From positions 62,001 through 126,000 of the forward strand of contig NZ_MRCM01000018.1 of the NCBI RefSeq assembly GCF_002303885.1: a DNA stretch of 64,000 nucleotides, given 5' to 3'. Source of the stretch: Flavobacterium sp. ACN2 (GTDB lineage: Bacteria; Bacteroidota; Bacteroidia; Flavobacteriales; Flavobacteriaceae). This document shows, in pieces, positions 26,745 through 35,864 of the stretch. The translations under genes and the position numbers were made by a program. How positions within the stretch are numbered: position 1 is the stretch's first letter; every line of letters starts with the position of its first letter. The notes under the pieces were generated by a model that worked only from the letters and a program-made list of their open reading frames with translations, searched no databases and had not been told where the DNA came from.

Positions 26745-28232
26745 ATGAATAGCAAAAATAGTACCATGACCCTGGAAACTTATTTTCAGGAATTTAGACA
26801 AAATATTGTCGGTATAAACCAAGAATTTACGTCACCTTATGGCAGAAAATCAATAATTTACACCGATTGGACTGCCAGCGGAAGATTATATCGCCCTATT
26901 GAAGAAAAATTATTGAATCAATTTGGGCCATTTGTTGCCAATACACATACAGAAACGACTGTTTCTGGTACTGCCATGACAAAAGCGTATCATCATGCTA
27001 GACATATTATTAAGCGTCATGCTAATGCCAATCATGATGATGTGTTAATTACGGATGGAACTGGAATGACGGGAGTTATCAATAAGTTCCAACGTATTTT
27101 GGGATTGAAAATTCCTGAAAACTTGAAAGGTTTTACCAATGTTCCTGCTGAGAAAAAGCCAATTGTCTTTATTTCGCATATGGAGCACCATTCTAACCAG
27201 ACTTCTTGGTTGGAGACTATTGCAGATGTAGAAATTATTCCTTCTTGCGAGAAAGGGCTTTTCAATTTAGAAAATCTTGAAGTTTTATTAGAAAAATATA
27301 AAGATAGAACGATAAAAATCGCTTCTATTACAGCATGTTCGAATGTTACTGGATTAAGAACTCCTTTTCACGAAGCGGCAAAATTGATGCATCAGTACAA
27401 TGGTGTTTGTTTTGTTGATTTTGCTTGTTCTGGACCTTATGTAGAAATTGACATGCATCCTGCTGATCCAGAAGCCTATTTAGATGCTGTTTTTATGTCT
27501 CCACATAAATTCTTAGGAGGGCCAGGAACTTCTGGGGTTTTAATTTTCAATAAGAAATTATACAATAATATGATTCCTGATTGCCCTGGAGGAGGAACGG
27601 TAAGTTGGACAAATCCTTGGGGTGAGCATAAATACATCGATAATATTGAAGATCGCGAAGATGGTGGAACACCTGGTTTTCTACAAGTTATTAAAATCGC
27701 GCTTGCCATTGAATTGAAAGAAGAAATGGGGATTGAAAACATCATGGAGCGTGAGCACGAAATTGTTGATTATGTTTTCTCTCAATTAGATTCTGTCGAA
27801 AATATCAAAATTTTAGCAGGGCAACACAAAGAACGTCTGGGGGTCATTTCATTCTTTATTGATGATCTTCACTTTAATTTGGGTGTTAAAATTTTGAATG
27901 ATCGTTTCGGAATTCAGACTAGAGGAGGATGCAGCTGTGCGGGAACTTACGGTCATTATTTATTACATGTTGATCAAGAAACTTCTAATAAGCTGGTTAA
28001 TGAAATTACGATTGGTGATTTAATTAAAAAGCCGGGATGGATTAGAATGTCGATTCACCCAACGACTACAGATGAGGAAATTGCTTTTGTTTGTGAAAGT
28101 ATAAAAGAGTTGGCAGCAAATCATAAAACTTGGGCATTGGATTATTCTTATGATAAAATGCGTAACGAGTTTATTCATAAAGATGCAACTTCGTTTGAAG
28201 ATGAACTAGTTGAAAGTTGGTTTAAATCTTAG
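26745..28232 (+). CDS. Class V aminotransferase-fold PLP enzyme, cysteine-desulfurase-like
   Basis: 495 residues, longer than ordinary SufS/IscS (about 400). The PLP lysine is in MSPHKFLGGPGTSGVLIF (near residue 253), and the Asp that pairs with the pyridine nitrogen is in CFVDFACSGPY. The conserved block RGGCSCAGTYGHY contains a Cys pair positioned like the desulfurase active-site loop. It may be a desulfurase or lyase; the family is annotated only as class V aminotransferase. A second start at 26766 (MTLETY) is possible. Single gene with its own promoter. Confidence 0.85.
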   Translation: MNSKNSTMTLETYFQEFRQNIVGINQEFTSPYGRKSIIYTDWTASGRLYRPIEEKLLNQFGPFVANTHTETTVSGTAMTKAYHHARHIIKRHANANHDDVLITDGTGMTGVINKFQRILGLKIPENLKGFTNVPAEKKPIVFISHMEHHSNQTSWLETIADVEIIPSCEKGLFNLENLEVLLEKYKDRTIKIASITACSNVTGLRTPFHEAAKLMHQYNGVCFVDFACSGPYVEIDMHPADPEAYLDAVFMSPHKFLGGPGTSGVLIFNKKLYNNMIPDCPGGGTVSWTNPWGEHKYIDNIEDREDGGTPGFLQVIKIALAIELKEEMGIENIMEREHEIVDYVFSQLDSVENIKILAGQHKERLGVISFFIDDLHFNLGVKILNDRFGIQTRGGCSCAGTYGHYLLHVDQETSNKLVNEITIGDLIKKPGWIRMSIHPTTTDEEIAFVCESIKELAANHKTWALDYSYDKMRNEFIHKDATSFEDELVESWFKS

Positions 28233-28244
28233 ATTTTTATTTAA

Positions 28245-28386
28245 CCGCAAAGTTCGCGAAAGTTTTTTCTATAAAAATATTTTTAAAGAACGCAAAGTTT
28301 AGTAAACCCGACAGGTTTTTGAAACCTGTCGGGTTTGTCAATTTTACGTATAACCTTTGTCAAAGTTTGAAACTTTGACAAAGGTC
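28245..28386. repeat. Intergenic repeat block with two perfect palindromes
   Basis: CGCAAAGTTCGCGAAAG-type words (28245-28300) lead to two perfect palindromes: 28304-28336 (arms AAACCCGACAGGTTT, loop TTG) and 28353-28385 (arms ACCTTTGTCAAAGTTT around one G). A degenerate relative of the first lies at 50489-50521. The convergent flanking genes make a terminator role likely. Confidence 0.8.
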
Positions 28387-28447
28387 TTCTAAGGCAATTA
28401 ATTTTGTTATTTCTTATGAAAACACAAATTTTTCTGCTTCTTAAAAA

Positions 28448-30190
28448 TTACATAATCAATCGTACACCACCAAGATCGGCTACACGGTAAGAGAATTTGT
28501 TTCCTGGAGAACCGATAAACATAAAGTTTTTTGGGATTTTCCATTTTTCAGAAAGCTCGTCGATTATTTCGGGACCAAATGTGCCTTCAATTTCGATGTA
28601 TTCTATATCTAGTCCGCCGTAAGCGCGATCTAAAACTTCGAGATCTTTTTTAAGTGCTTCGTTGTCTACAGGATCTTTTTTGACATGAACAATTTTTAAT
28701 TTCTTTGTAGTTTCGTTGTCTTCAACGTATTGCAAGACTTTGTTCAAGATTGTAATGTCATCTCCTTTTGTAAAGAAAACAAACTCTTGAGAGTTAATTT
28801 CGGAACTTAGTTTTTCAAGATAACGATTACTCAGAATAACCATTTTACGCAGTGGCTGATAGAAATATTCTAAAGCTTCTATTAATAGACGTATTAAGAT
28901 AACACGATTGAGCATAATTCCAATAAAGAGTAAGGCTGGAATCATATATTGCAAAAAGGTATAAAACGAATTGATGTTGAGGAGCATGTTTCCAAAAAAA
29001 GCAGCTATTACAGAAACTACCGCAATTACGACCGCAATACCTCGCGCACGTTCTGGTCTTGGCAGTTTTCTGCGTTTGTATTTTAAAAGCAGATTTCCGA
29101 TTCCGAAAAGAGCCATAACAGCTAAAAATGAAAAAGTATAAACTCCAGCAAGAGATTCCAAATGCCCGTTTGTCGCAAAAAGAACAGAAATACAAAGAAT
29201 TAGAAAACTTAAAACAATTCTATAATGAGAACCTCTTTTGTTTTGTTTTAGAAAATAATTAGGAAGAATTCGGTCTAATGTCATTCGGTTTAAAAGCCCT
29301 GAAACCCCCACAAATGAGGTTAAAACAGCTCCGCACAGCACCATAACAGCATCTATAGAGATAAGCCATGCTAACCAAGATCCACCTGTTGTTTCTCCTA
29401 AATGCGCTAAAAGTGATTCTTTATTTTCTCCAACTTCTGTTAGCGGAATTACGCTGATTAACAAAATAGCAATTACGGGATTGAAGAAACTTACAATTCC
29501 CCACATGTTTCGAAGTGTTTTAGGAAAAACACCGTGTTCTTGTTCTTCAACAAAATTGGCCGAACTCTCAAAACCTGAGATGCCCAACATGGCTGCCGAA
29601 AAACCAAGAAAAAGAGCCGTTTGTATGCTTCCTGATGAAATAGGTGTTTGCCAATTGATGTGAAAAGTATCTAATCCGTGAGTTAGGACAAACCAAACTG
29701 ATGCTAAAACCAGCAAAGTCAAAGTCCCTATATGTGTCATGAAAATAATGACGGCCACAAATGCCGATTCTCCAATTCCTAAAATGGCTAATCCCGTAAA
29801 CAAAATTAAAACGACTACTGTTGCAATGGTTACATTTAGACCTTCAAAGATTCCGTGCAAATAATGCATTCCTTCAGAAGCTGAAATTACGGCAGTTGCC
29901 ATATAGGATAAAACCGTTAAAGTCGCTGCTAAAGAAGCCAGACGTTTGGTCGAAGTGTTTAATAAAACATTGTAAGCACCACCATTTAAGGGAATTGCTC
30001 CAACAACTTCAGCGTAAATTTTACGGAAAAGAAATAATACAACAGCAACAATTAGAAGTGAAATCCAAGCATATTGACCTGCATATAAAATGGTTAACGC
30101 TGAAACATATAAGCAAGAAGAGCTAATGTCGTTTCCGCAAATTGCAGTTGCCTGTAATTCATTTAATTTTTTGTGTACGATTTCTTTCAT
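28448..30190 (-). CDS. APC-superfamily amino acid permease
   Basis: 580 residues with about twelve membrane helices and an extra hydrophilic C-terminus of about 130 residues. The N-terminal GNDISSSCLY segment and AIPLNGGAYNVLLNT (helix 2-3 region) match APC amino acid permeases, as does FSAAMLGISGFESSANFVEEQE. The tail (about 450-580, including KKDPVDNEALKKDLEVLD) looks like a soluble regulatory domain that folds on its own. The transported amino acid cannot be deduced. It stands alone on the minus strand. Confidence 0.87.
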   Translation of the reverse strand: MKEIVHKKLNELQATAICGNDISSSCLYVSALTILYAGQYAWISLLIVAVVLFLFRKIYAEVVGAIPLNGGAYNVLLNTSTKRLASLAATLTVLSYMATAVISASEGMHYLHGIFEGLNVTIATVVVLILFTGLAILGIGESAFVAVIIFMTHIGTLTLLVLASVWFVLTHGLDTFHINWQTPISSGSIQTALFLGFSAAMLGISGFESSANFVEEQEHGVFPKTLRNMWGIVSFFNPVIAILLISVIPLTEVGENKESLLAHLGETTGGSWLAWLISIDAVMVLCGAVLTSFVGVSGLLNRMTLDRILPNYFLKQNKRGSHYRIVLSFLILCISVLFATNGHLESLAGVYTFSFLAVMALFGIGNLLLKYKRRKLPRPERARGIAVVIAVVSVIAAFFGNMLLNINSFYTFLQYMIPALLFIGIMLNRVILIRLLIEALEYFYQPLRKMVILSNRYLEKLSSEINSQEFVFFTKGDDITILNKVLQYVEDNETTKKLKIVHVKKDPVDNEALKKDLEVLDRAYGGLDIEYIEIEGTFGPEIIDELSEKWKIPKNFMFIGSPGNKFSYRVADLGGVRLIM

Positions 30191-30286
30191 TAGTATCTAA
30201 AATTTACACTTTTAGTAAAATTAAGTAACAAAAAAATTAGAATCGGGCGTGAGGCAAATAGTGATATCTAGTTGTAACGTATTGTT

Positions 30287-30757
30287 TTATTTGGCATTCT
30301 GAAATTGTTTCAGTGCTGATAAGGCTTGCGATTGAACTTTCTTCTGAAAAAATCCTGTCCAACCTAATAAATAGCCCGTAATGCCAAAAGCTTGTTTTGA
30401 CCATTTCCACACATCAAAACTATCGGTGTGTTTGATAATTAATCCGTCTTGAAAAATAAAATGGGCAGAGATTTTATTGACAACTTTTCTATTTGTTTTG
30501 CTAAAATTATAGGTAGCGGTCCAATTTGCTGAACCAGTCGAATCATCGGCAGTTACGTTTGAAAATTCGATTTTTAAATTGCCTTTACTTTTTAGAAGTA
30601 ACATTTCCCACATTTTAGAAACCTGTTCTTCTTTTAATAATCCAAAAGCTGGATCTATAAAATGAACTTTCGGATGATAGCATTCACTCATCGTTTTAGC
30701 ATCTGCATTTGCGAAAGCAGTATAGAATTTTGCAATTAAAGCCTCATTTGCATTCAT
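30287..30757 (-). CDS. NTF2-like (SnoaL-type) protein
   Basis: 156 residues, no signal peptide. It has the NTF2-fold start EALIAKFYTAFANADAKTMSECYHPKVHFIDPAFG and the strand set with WTATYNFSKTNRKVVNKISAHFIF and the helical DGLIIKHTDSFDVWKWSKQ. Family members are small enzymes or ligand-binding proteins. Nothing in the sequence shows the substrate. It is the most downstream gene of a minus-strand run reaching back to 33171, but a 47-bp gap separates it from its neighbour. Confidence 0.8.
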   Translation of the reverse strand: MNANEALIAKFYTAFANADAKTMSECYHPKVHFIDPAFGLLKEEQVSKMWEMLLLKSKGNLKIEFSNVTADDSTGSANWTATYNFSKTNRKVVNKISAHFIFQDGLIIKHTDSFDVWKWSKQAFGITGYLLGWTGFFQKKVQSQALSALKQFQNAK

Positions 30758-30804
30758 AAAAATATATTTATGTTAAATATAAGGTTTATTAAATTAAAAA
30801 ATCA

Positions 30805-31329
30805 TTACAAAACACTAATTTCTTTTGCTGTATCAAATGTTTTTTTTGTTTTATCAAATGCTGTTGAGAAATACTTCACTTTGCTGTAAGCAGTAAAATG
30901 TCCCGTTAGATTCCCTGAAATATCTGGCCCTCCAGCAATTATAAACCGTATCGCATAAATATCGGTCTTTTTAAGTTTCAGCCATTCTGCGGGAGTAAAA
31001 TAATAGTAGGCAGTTGTTTTTCCGTCAGCAGATTCTTTTACGTTTTTATCTGTACACGCAATTACATCTGCATTGGTTAAATCGACATAAACGCCACCAG
31101 CAATTTTTGCTTTGTCACTTGCTGTTGAAACAGTTAGTTTTAAAATGCCTCCTTTTTCCGTCTTAGCTATTTGAACGTTAATTTCGCCAGAGTAAGCATA
31201 TTTTTCGCAAATAAAAGTGTATTCTTGTGTTGCTGGATAGGGAGCTGAACCTTTTACACTCATTGTTTGCTGTGCCGAAGCAAAAGTTGAAATAAAAAAT
31301 AATAGGAGTAGTGACAGTTTAAAATTCAT
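30805..31329 (-). CDS. Exported protein of unknown function
   Basis: 174 residues with a signal peptide (MNFKLSLLLLFFISTFASAQ) and a beta-rich remainder containing two Cys (in FICEKY and VIACTDK) that could form a disulfide. I do not recognise the family. It starts 11 bp after the stop of the lipoprotein gene and is probably in one operon with it. Confidence 0.7.
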   Translation of the reverse strand: MNFKLSLLLLFFISTFASAQQTMSVKGSAPYPATQEYTFICEKYAYSGEINVQIAKTEKGGILKLTVSTASDKAKIAGGVYVDLTNADVIACTDKNVKESADGKTTAYYYFTPAEWLKLKKTDIYAIRFIIAGGPDISGNLTGHFTAYSKVKYFSTAFDKTKKTFDTAKEISVL

Positions 31330-31340
31330 ATATATGGTAT

Positions 31341-31817
31341 TTATTGTTCGGCTAATTTGGCATCAAATTTCTCATCCCAATCCATAGATTTTATGGCAGA
31401 AATAAGATTATCTTCATTTACAAAAATGCGTAATTCTTTATTGGCCACTTTTTTAGTGTACAAGGCATGATAGCGGTAAATGACTTCTTGTTTGGTTTTG
31501 TAAACTCCATCCAATTTTAAATCTATAAAACTTCCGTAATATTGTCTAAATCTTTGGCAGGTCTTTGTTAAACGCTCTTCTGTAGTGTTTTCCATAACCG
31601 ATTTAGTAACTTCAGTTTCATTAAAAGGTTTAAATTTTGAAGTGTTACAAGTTTCTAAAACTCTCTTTCCTAAATCATACGCTTTTCGCTGCTGATTTGC
31701 ATTTACTTCTTCTCCAGAAACTTTTTTAATTTTTAAATCTTCTGTATCTCTACTTACTGTTTTCGACTTACATCCAATTAACAATAACAAACATATAATC
31801 AATCCTGCTTTCTTCAT
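31341..31817 (-). CDS. Putative lipoprotein
   Basis: 158 residues. The N-terminus is a lipoprotein signal (MKKAGLIICLLLLIGC) with the lipobox Cys16. The mature part is charged and mostly helical with a C-terminal YRYHALYTKKVANKELRIFVNE strand pattern. No family recognised. It begins 6 bp downstream of the M23 peptidase stop and is likely co-transcribed with it. Confidence 0.75.
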   Translation of the reverse strand: MKKAGLIICLLLLIGCKSKTVSRDTEDLKIKKVSGEEVNANQQRKAYDLGKRVLETCNTSKFKPFNETEVTKSVMENTTEERLTKTCQRFRQYYGSFIDLKLDGVYKTKQEVIYRYHALYTKKVANKELRIFVNEDNLISAIKSMDWDEKFDAKLAEQ

Positions 31818-31823
31818 AACTAT

Positions 31824-32501
31824 TTAAGTAATTTTTAATAATAAGTTAGGATCGGGACAATTTTCGATATAAAAGTTTAGGTCATTTGTATTGCAGACGC
31901 CTGGATAGTCTCCCCAATAATCGCCAATATTATGGATAATCTGAAAATGTACATGAGGGGCGTAATCTCCATTTACTGAGGCATTTCCTAAAGTCGCAAT
32001 CTTTTCGCCTTTCTTAAATTGGTCTCCGATATTTAAATTTTCTATACTTTCTAACGATAAATGTCCGTATAAAGTATAAAATTTCTCATTTTCTACTTCA
32101 TGTTCCAATATAATAGTCGGTCCATAGTCTCCTAGGCCAATATTGTTTTTAAAACTATGAACAACTCCGTCAAGGGCAGCAAGAACAGCTGTTCCAGCTT
32201 CGGCCCATAAATCTAATCCTATGTGAATATTACGTTCGGGTTTGGATACATCTAAAAAAATAGGACTTCTTTGATATAAAAATCTTCCTTCTATATAACC
32301 GCCAAATGCAACTTTAGCGTTGTTTTCTTTTAAAAATTTTGAAATGTATTTTTCAAAATCTTCTGAGGTATCCAATTTTTGACTTACTAATTCCTCATTA
32401 GAAACCGATAAATTTAACGGCGTGTATTCTGAAATATTAATTGAGGCATCAATAACTTTAGTAGGTGGCTGGGCATTTAAGATTGAGGTAAGGGGCTTCA
32501 T
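31824..32501 (-). CDS. M23-family peptidase domain protein
   Basis: 225 residues from ATG at 32501; a TTG at 32513 would extend it by four codons and overlap the previous gene. The LytM/M23 fold is clear: HIGLDLWAEAGTAV supplies the first His and Asp ligands, and APHVHFQI the HxH pair; YTLYGHLS is the middle conserved block. It cuts peptidoglycan cross-links in typical members. There is no evident signal peptide, which is unusual for an envelope hydrolase. Confidence 0.85.
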   Translation of the reverse strand: MKPLTSILNAQPPTKVIDASINISEYTPLNLSVSNEELVSQKLDTSEDFEKYISKFLKENNAKVAFGGYIEGRFLYQRSPIFLDVSKPERNIHIGLDLWAEAGTAVLAALDGVVHSFKNNIGLGDYGPTIILEHEVENEKFYTLYGHLSLESIENLNIGDQFKKGEKIATLGNASVNGDYAPHVHFQIIHNIGDYWGDYPGVCNTNDLNFYIENCPDPNLLLKIT

Positions 32502-32505
32502 AAAA

Positions 32506-33171
32506 CTAGGCAACTTTATTTATAATTATTAATTCATTATGTACTTCTATTCGGGGTAACATTTTGGTTTGAAACAATTTCGGATTAACTTCTGTCACAT
32601 ACTTTCTATTTCGAACATTATGCGCTTCGTCTAATATCATGGTGTTGAATAAAACAAAGCCAGCATCTTTTAAAATCGTGCAGATTCTATCTACAAAAAA
32701 CTTCTCAAACAAAAAGTAAGGCATATGTGTATCTTCAAAAATATCAATTATTATGAGATCGTATTTCTCTTTTGTTTTTAAAACAAATTCAAATGCATCA
32801 TCAATAACCACTTCCAACTGTTTAATTTGATTAAGATTAAAATACTGATTTGCAATCTCAATCATATCGGGATCTATTTCTACCCCAGTTATTTTTTCTT
32901 TATATTCGATCTCATTTACTAATGTTTTAACTACGCTTCCACCAGCAACACCTAATAATAAGATGTGTTCCATTTCTAGAATTTTATCATAACCAATATT
33001 TCGAAGTCCGTACCTTAATATACGCTGTAGACTTCCGTACGAATAATTGGTGTTTTCAGTGTCCAATACTAATTCTCCATTTGCCCAGGTAACTTCGATC
33101 ATTTTACTTCGGGTCGATTTTTTCTTAAATATTTTTATTGGAATTAAGTAACTGAAAAATTTTCGAATCAT
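32506..33171 (-). CDS. Spermidine-synthase-like Rossmann methyltransferase-fold protein
   Basis: 221 residues. The nucleotide-binding motif LLLGVAGGSVVKTL (near 70-83), the acidic GVEIDPDMIEIA and VIDDAFEFV and the DLIIIDIFED motif match the spermidine synthase fold. It lacks the usual N-terminal beta domain, so it is probably not an orthodox SpeE. An aminopropyl transfer or methyl transfer cannot be distinguished. First gene of the minus-strand run to 30805. Confidence 0.8.
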   Translation of the reverse strand: MIRKFFSYLIPIKIFKKKSTRSKMIEVTWANGELVLDTENTNYSYGSLQRILRYGLRNIGYDKILEMEHILLLGVAGGSVVKTLVNEIEYKEKITGVEIDPDMIEIANQYFNLNQIKQLEVVIDDAFEFVLKTKEKYDLIIIDIFEDTHMPYFLFEKFFVDRICTILKDAGFVLFNTMILDEAHNVRNRKYVTEVNPKLFQTKMLPRIEVHNELIIINKVA

Positions 33172-33235
33172 TTTTTATGCTTTTACTCAAATTTACCATT
33201 AAATCTTTTATTTTGCACGAAATATTATATCTTTA

Positions 33236-33787
33236 ATGAAAAAACTATTATATAAATTCGTCTTTTTTAAGCTAATGGGCTGGAAAATAGTAGGAATCGA
33301 AAATGCAGAAGTTAAAAAATGTATACTCATGGTGATGCCTCATACGAGTAATCACGATTTTTATATCGGACTTTTTACTCGAGGCATCTCTGGACTACAG
33401 ATGAATTGGGTAGGAAAGAAAGAATTGTTTCGTTTTCCGTTCGGTTATTATTTTAGAAATGTTGGAGGAGAGCCTTTAGATCGTTCCGGCGGATTAAATA
33501 AAGTAGATTCTATTGCTGCAATTTTTGACAGAAAAGAAATCTTTCGTTTAGCTGTTGCTCCAGAAGGAACTAGAAAAAAAGTAAAAGAAATTAAAACAGG
33601 ATTTTATTTTATCGCTCTTAAAGCGAATGTTCCAATTGTTCCCGTAGCTTTTGATTGGGGCAAAAAAGAAGTAAATCTGGGCAAGCCATTTTATCCAACT
33701 GGAAATTATGAAGCCGATTTTGAAATCTTAAAAAAACACTATGAAGGAGTTTTGGGGAAAATTCCTGAAAATGGAGTCAAATTGTAA
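33236..33787 (+). CDS. PlsC-type 1-acylglycerol-3-phosphate acyltransferase family protein
   Basis: 183 residues, shorter than PlsC. Motif I is MPHTSNHDFY (a variant of NHxxxxD: HTSNHD, residues 38-43), followed by the motif III-like APEGTRKK. It should transfer an acyl chain to a glycerophosphate or related lipid at the inner membrane. One N-terminal hydrophobic stretch can anchor it. It is divergent from the spermidine-synthase-like gene. Confidence 0.85.
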   Translation: MKKLLYKFVFFKLMGWKIVGIENAEVKKCILMVMPHTSNHDFYIGLFTRGISGLQMNWVGKKELFRFPFGYYFRNVGGEPLDRSGGLNKVDSIAAIFDRKEIFRLAVAPEGTRKKVKEIKTGFYFIALKANVPIVPVAFDWGKKEVNLGKPFYPTGNYEADFEILKKHYEGVLGKIPENGVKL

Positions 33788-33871
33788 TTTCTGAGAATTT
33801 TTTCAAACGCGCGAGAATTGCATATTTGAAAATTTTCTGGACTAAGAATCAAATACGCGCTAATTTTTATA

Positions 33872-34321
33872 TTATGGAGAATAGGCTTTAAAAGTTCCAT
33901 TTTTGTAGAATAAGACTATTTTTTCAATTTCATCATCTTCAAAATTAATATTTACATTTTTTGAAGGTGATACTTTTTTTATTTCGCTCTTTTCTTCTTC
34001 ATTTTTTTCAATGGAAGAAAACAAATCTGTACCTATATTTTCATTGGATGAAATTGGAGTAGGAGATTCTGGAATTTCTAAATTTTCGTCATGGTTTTTA
34101 GGAAAACTTCCTTTCCCAACTAAAATCCAATACAGATCAACATCAGGGAAAACCTCCAGAATTTTCATTACAAAATCTAAACTTGGCTTGTTTCTACCAG
34201 ATAAAAGATGAGACATACTAGAACGTTGCACACCAATTTTATCTGCAAAGGTAGAAGCATTTAAACCATAATAATCTAATATGGTTTCGAGTCTTTTTAC
34301 AAAATCATCTATGTTTACCAT
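33872..34321 (-). CDS. XRE-family transcriptional regulator
   Basis: 149 residues. The Cro/CI-type helix-turn-helix lies at about 5-65 (LNASTFADKIGVQRSSMSHLL with the next helix SLDFVMKILEVFPDVD). The rest is acidic and low in complexity, with a short basic end; it has no peptidase domain. It probably controls its own promoter and the divergent M14 peptidase gene through the four TTTACA palindromes at 34349-34619. Confidence 0.87.
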   Translation of the reverse strand: MVNIDDFVKRLETILDYYGLNASTFADKIGVQRSSMSHLLSGRNKPSLDFVMKILEVFPDVDLYWILVGKGSFPKNHDENLEIPESPTPISSNENIGTDLFSSIEKNEEEKSEIKKVSPSKNVNINFEDDEIEKIVLFYKNGTFKAYSP

Positions 34322-34348
34322 TGTGAATTAATGTTTTAAATTGTTCTA

Positions 34349-34363
34349 TTTACAAATGTAAAC
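34349..34363. promoter_or_regulatory. Palindromic operator 1 in the XRE/M14 gap
   Basis: TTTACAAATGTAAAC, an almost perfect palindrome. It overlaps the putative -7 box TACATTTG of the XRE promoter on the minus strand (34353-34360), with TTG 20 bp upstream at 34381-34383. Confidence 0.6.
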
Positions 34364-34546
34364 AAAAAGAAAGAACACTCCAATCTTGTTGTTTCATTTT
34401 TAATAGGACTTTAGTTTTATGTTAAATATAAAATTTATGTAAAGCTTTATAATTAACTGAAATTAATATATTTATGAATCTTAAATGAATTAAACAGCTC
34501 TATTAAAACAAGTTAAAGCGTAAATGGATAAATACTTTATAAAACT

Positions 34547-34561
34547 GTTTACAAATCTAAA
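34547..34561. promoter_or_regulatory. Palindromic operator 2
   Basis: GTTTACAAATCTAAA, a weaker match to the GTTTACA-type half-site pair. Confidence 0.45.
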
Positions 34562-34579
34562 TTATTAAATTTTTCTTTT

Positions 34580-34594
34580 GTTTACAATTGTAAA
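34580..34594. promoter_or_regulatory. Palindromic operator 3
   Basis: GTTTACAATTGTAAA; TTTACAATTGTAAA is a perfect 14-bp palindrome. Confidence 0.6.
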
Positions 34595-34604
34595 AATAAA
34601 GATA

Positions 34605-34619
34605 TTTACTTTTGTAAAC
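34605..34619 (+). promoter_or_regulatory. Palindromic operator 4 overlapping the M14 promoter
   Basis: TTTACTTTTGTAAAC contains the exact -7 box TACTTTTG (34607-34614), 18 bp ahead of the ATG. A repressor bound here would block RNA polymerase. Confidence 0.6.
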
Positions 34620-34632
34620 TAATCAAAATACA

Positions 34633-35787
34633 ATGAATTTAGAACAGCTTTTTACGCAATACAAAGAAAAGTCAATATCTGGACGATATCTTACTTTAGA
34701 TCATATAAAACCTCTTTTAGATAAGTTAAATACAAATGGCCAAGTGGAGATTATTGGTACATCTGTTTTAGGCGAACCTATATATAGTTACCAAATCGGA
34801 ACAGGAAAGTTACGTGTTTATTTATGGTCTCAAATGCATGGTAACGAAAGCACAACAACTAAATCTTTATTTGATTTCATTAATTTATTAAATGGCGATA
34901 CTGATTTTGCTAAGCAAATGCTGGAGACTTTTACTTTCTACTGTATTCCGATACTTAATCCTGATGGAGCGAGACTTTATACACGAGCAAATGCAAATGA
35001 AGTAGATTTAAATCGTGATTCTCAAAACCTGACACAACCAGAAAGCAAAGTTCTACGCGAAGTATTTGAAAAATTTAAACCTGATTTCTGTTTTAACCTA
35101 CATGACCAGCGAACAATCTTTGGAGCAGGAACGACAGGAAAACCAGCAACAGTTTCTTTTCTAGCTCCTTCTTATAATGAAGAAAGAGAAGTAAACGATA
35201 ATAGATTGAAAGCGATCAATATTATTGCAGGAATCAATGAAGAACTTCAAAAATACATTCCCGGACAGGTTGGCCGATTTGATGACTCATTCAATATTAA
35301 TTGTATAGGAGACACTTTTCAATTTTTAGGTGTTCCTACTATCTTATTTGAGGCTGGCCACTTTCCAGAAGATTACGAGCGAGAAATTACTAGGAAATTC
35401 ATATTTTTCTCGTTAATTTTAAGCTTCAAGCTGATATCCGAAAACGATTTAGTTGACAATAGATTTTCCGAATATTTGAATATTTCACAAAATAACGTGG
35501 TTTTTTATGATTTTATGTATAAAAATGTCAAAATAAATTATGATGGTATCGAAATTATTACGAATTTTGTCGCACAATACAAAGAGGAATTAATCGAAAA
35601 TAAGATTCATTTTAATGCTTACATAGTAGAAGTAGGTGAGCTGGAAAATTATTTTGGTCATTACGAATACGACGCAAAAGGCGCAGAATATTCGGACGAT
35701 TTCCAAAATTTTCCAAAAACGGGTCAGAAAGCAAATTTTTATTTAAATAAAAATGTTAAATTTGTTAACGGATTAATAAAAAGTTAA
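34633..35787 (+). CDS. M14-family zinc carboxypeptidase
   Basis: 384 residues. The M14 zinc signature is HGNESTTTK with the His-x2-Glu pair (near residue 77), and the third zinc ligand is in FCFNLHDQRT. The substrate-binding Arg-type motif ANANEVDLNRD and the catalytic Glu region FEAGHFPEDYERE fit the carboxypeptidase fold. No signal peptide, so cytosolic, perhaps cleaving peptides or a peptidoglycan precursor. Regulated probably by the divergent XRE protein. Confidence 0.86.
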   Translation: MNLEQLFTQYKEKSISGRYLTLDHIKPLLDKLNTNGQVEIIGTSVLGEPIYSYQIGTGKLRVYLWSQMHGNESTTTKSLFDFINLLNGDTDFAKQMLETFTFYCIPILNPDGARLYTRANANEVDLNRDSQNLTQPESKVLREVFEKFKPDFCFNLHDQRTIFGAGTTGKPATVSFLAPSYNEEREVNDNRLKAINIIAGINEELQKYIPGQVGRFDDSFNINCIGDTFQFLGVPTILFEAGHFPEDYEREITRKFIFFSLILSFKLISENDLVDNRFSEYLNISQNNVVFYDFMYKNVKINYDGIEIITNFVAQYKEELIENKIHFNAYIVEVGELENYFGHYEYDAKGAEYSDDFQNFPKTGQKANFYLNKNVKFVNGLIKS

Positions 35788-35864
35788 TTTTTATGTGAAT
35801 TTGTTGTTTTTTATATATAATTTTATACTTTGTAATAGCAATTAGTAATATTAATTAAACAATT

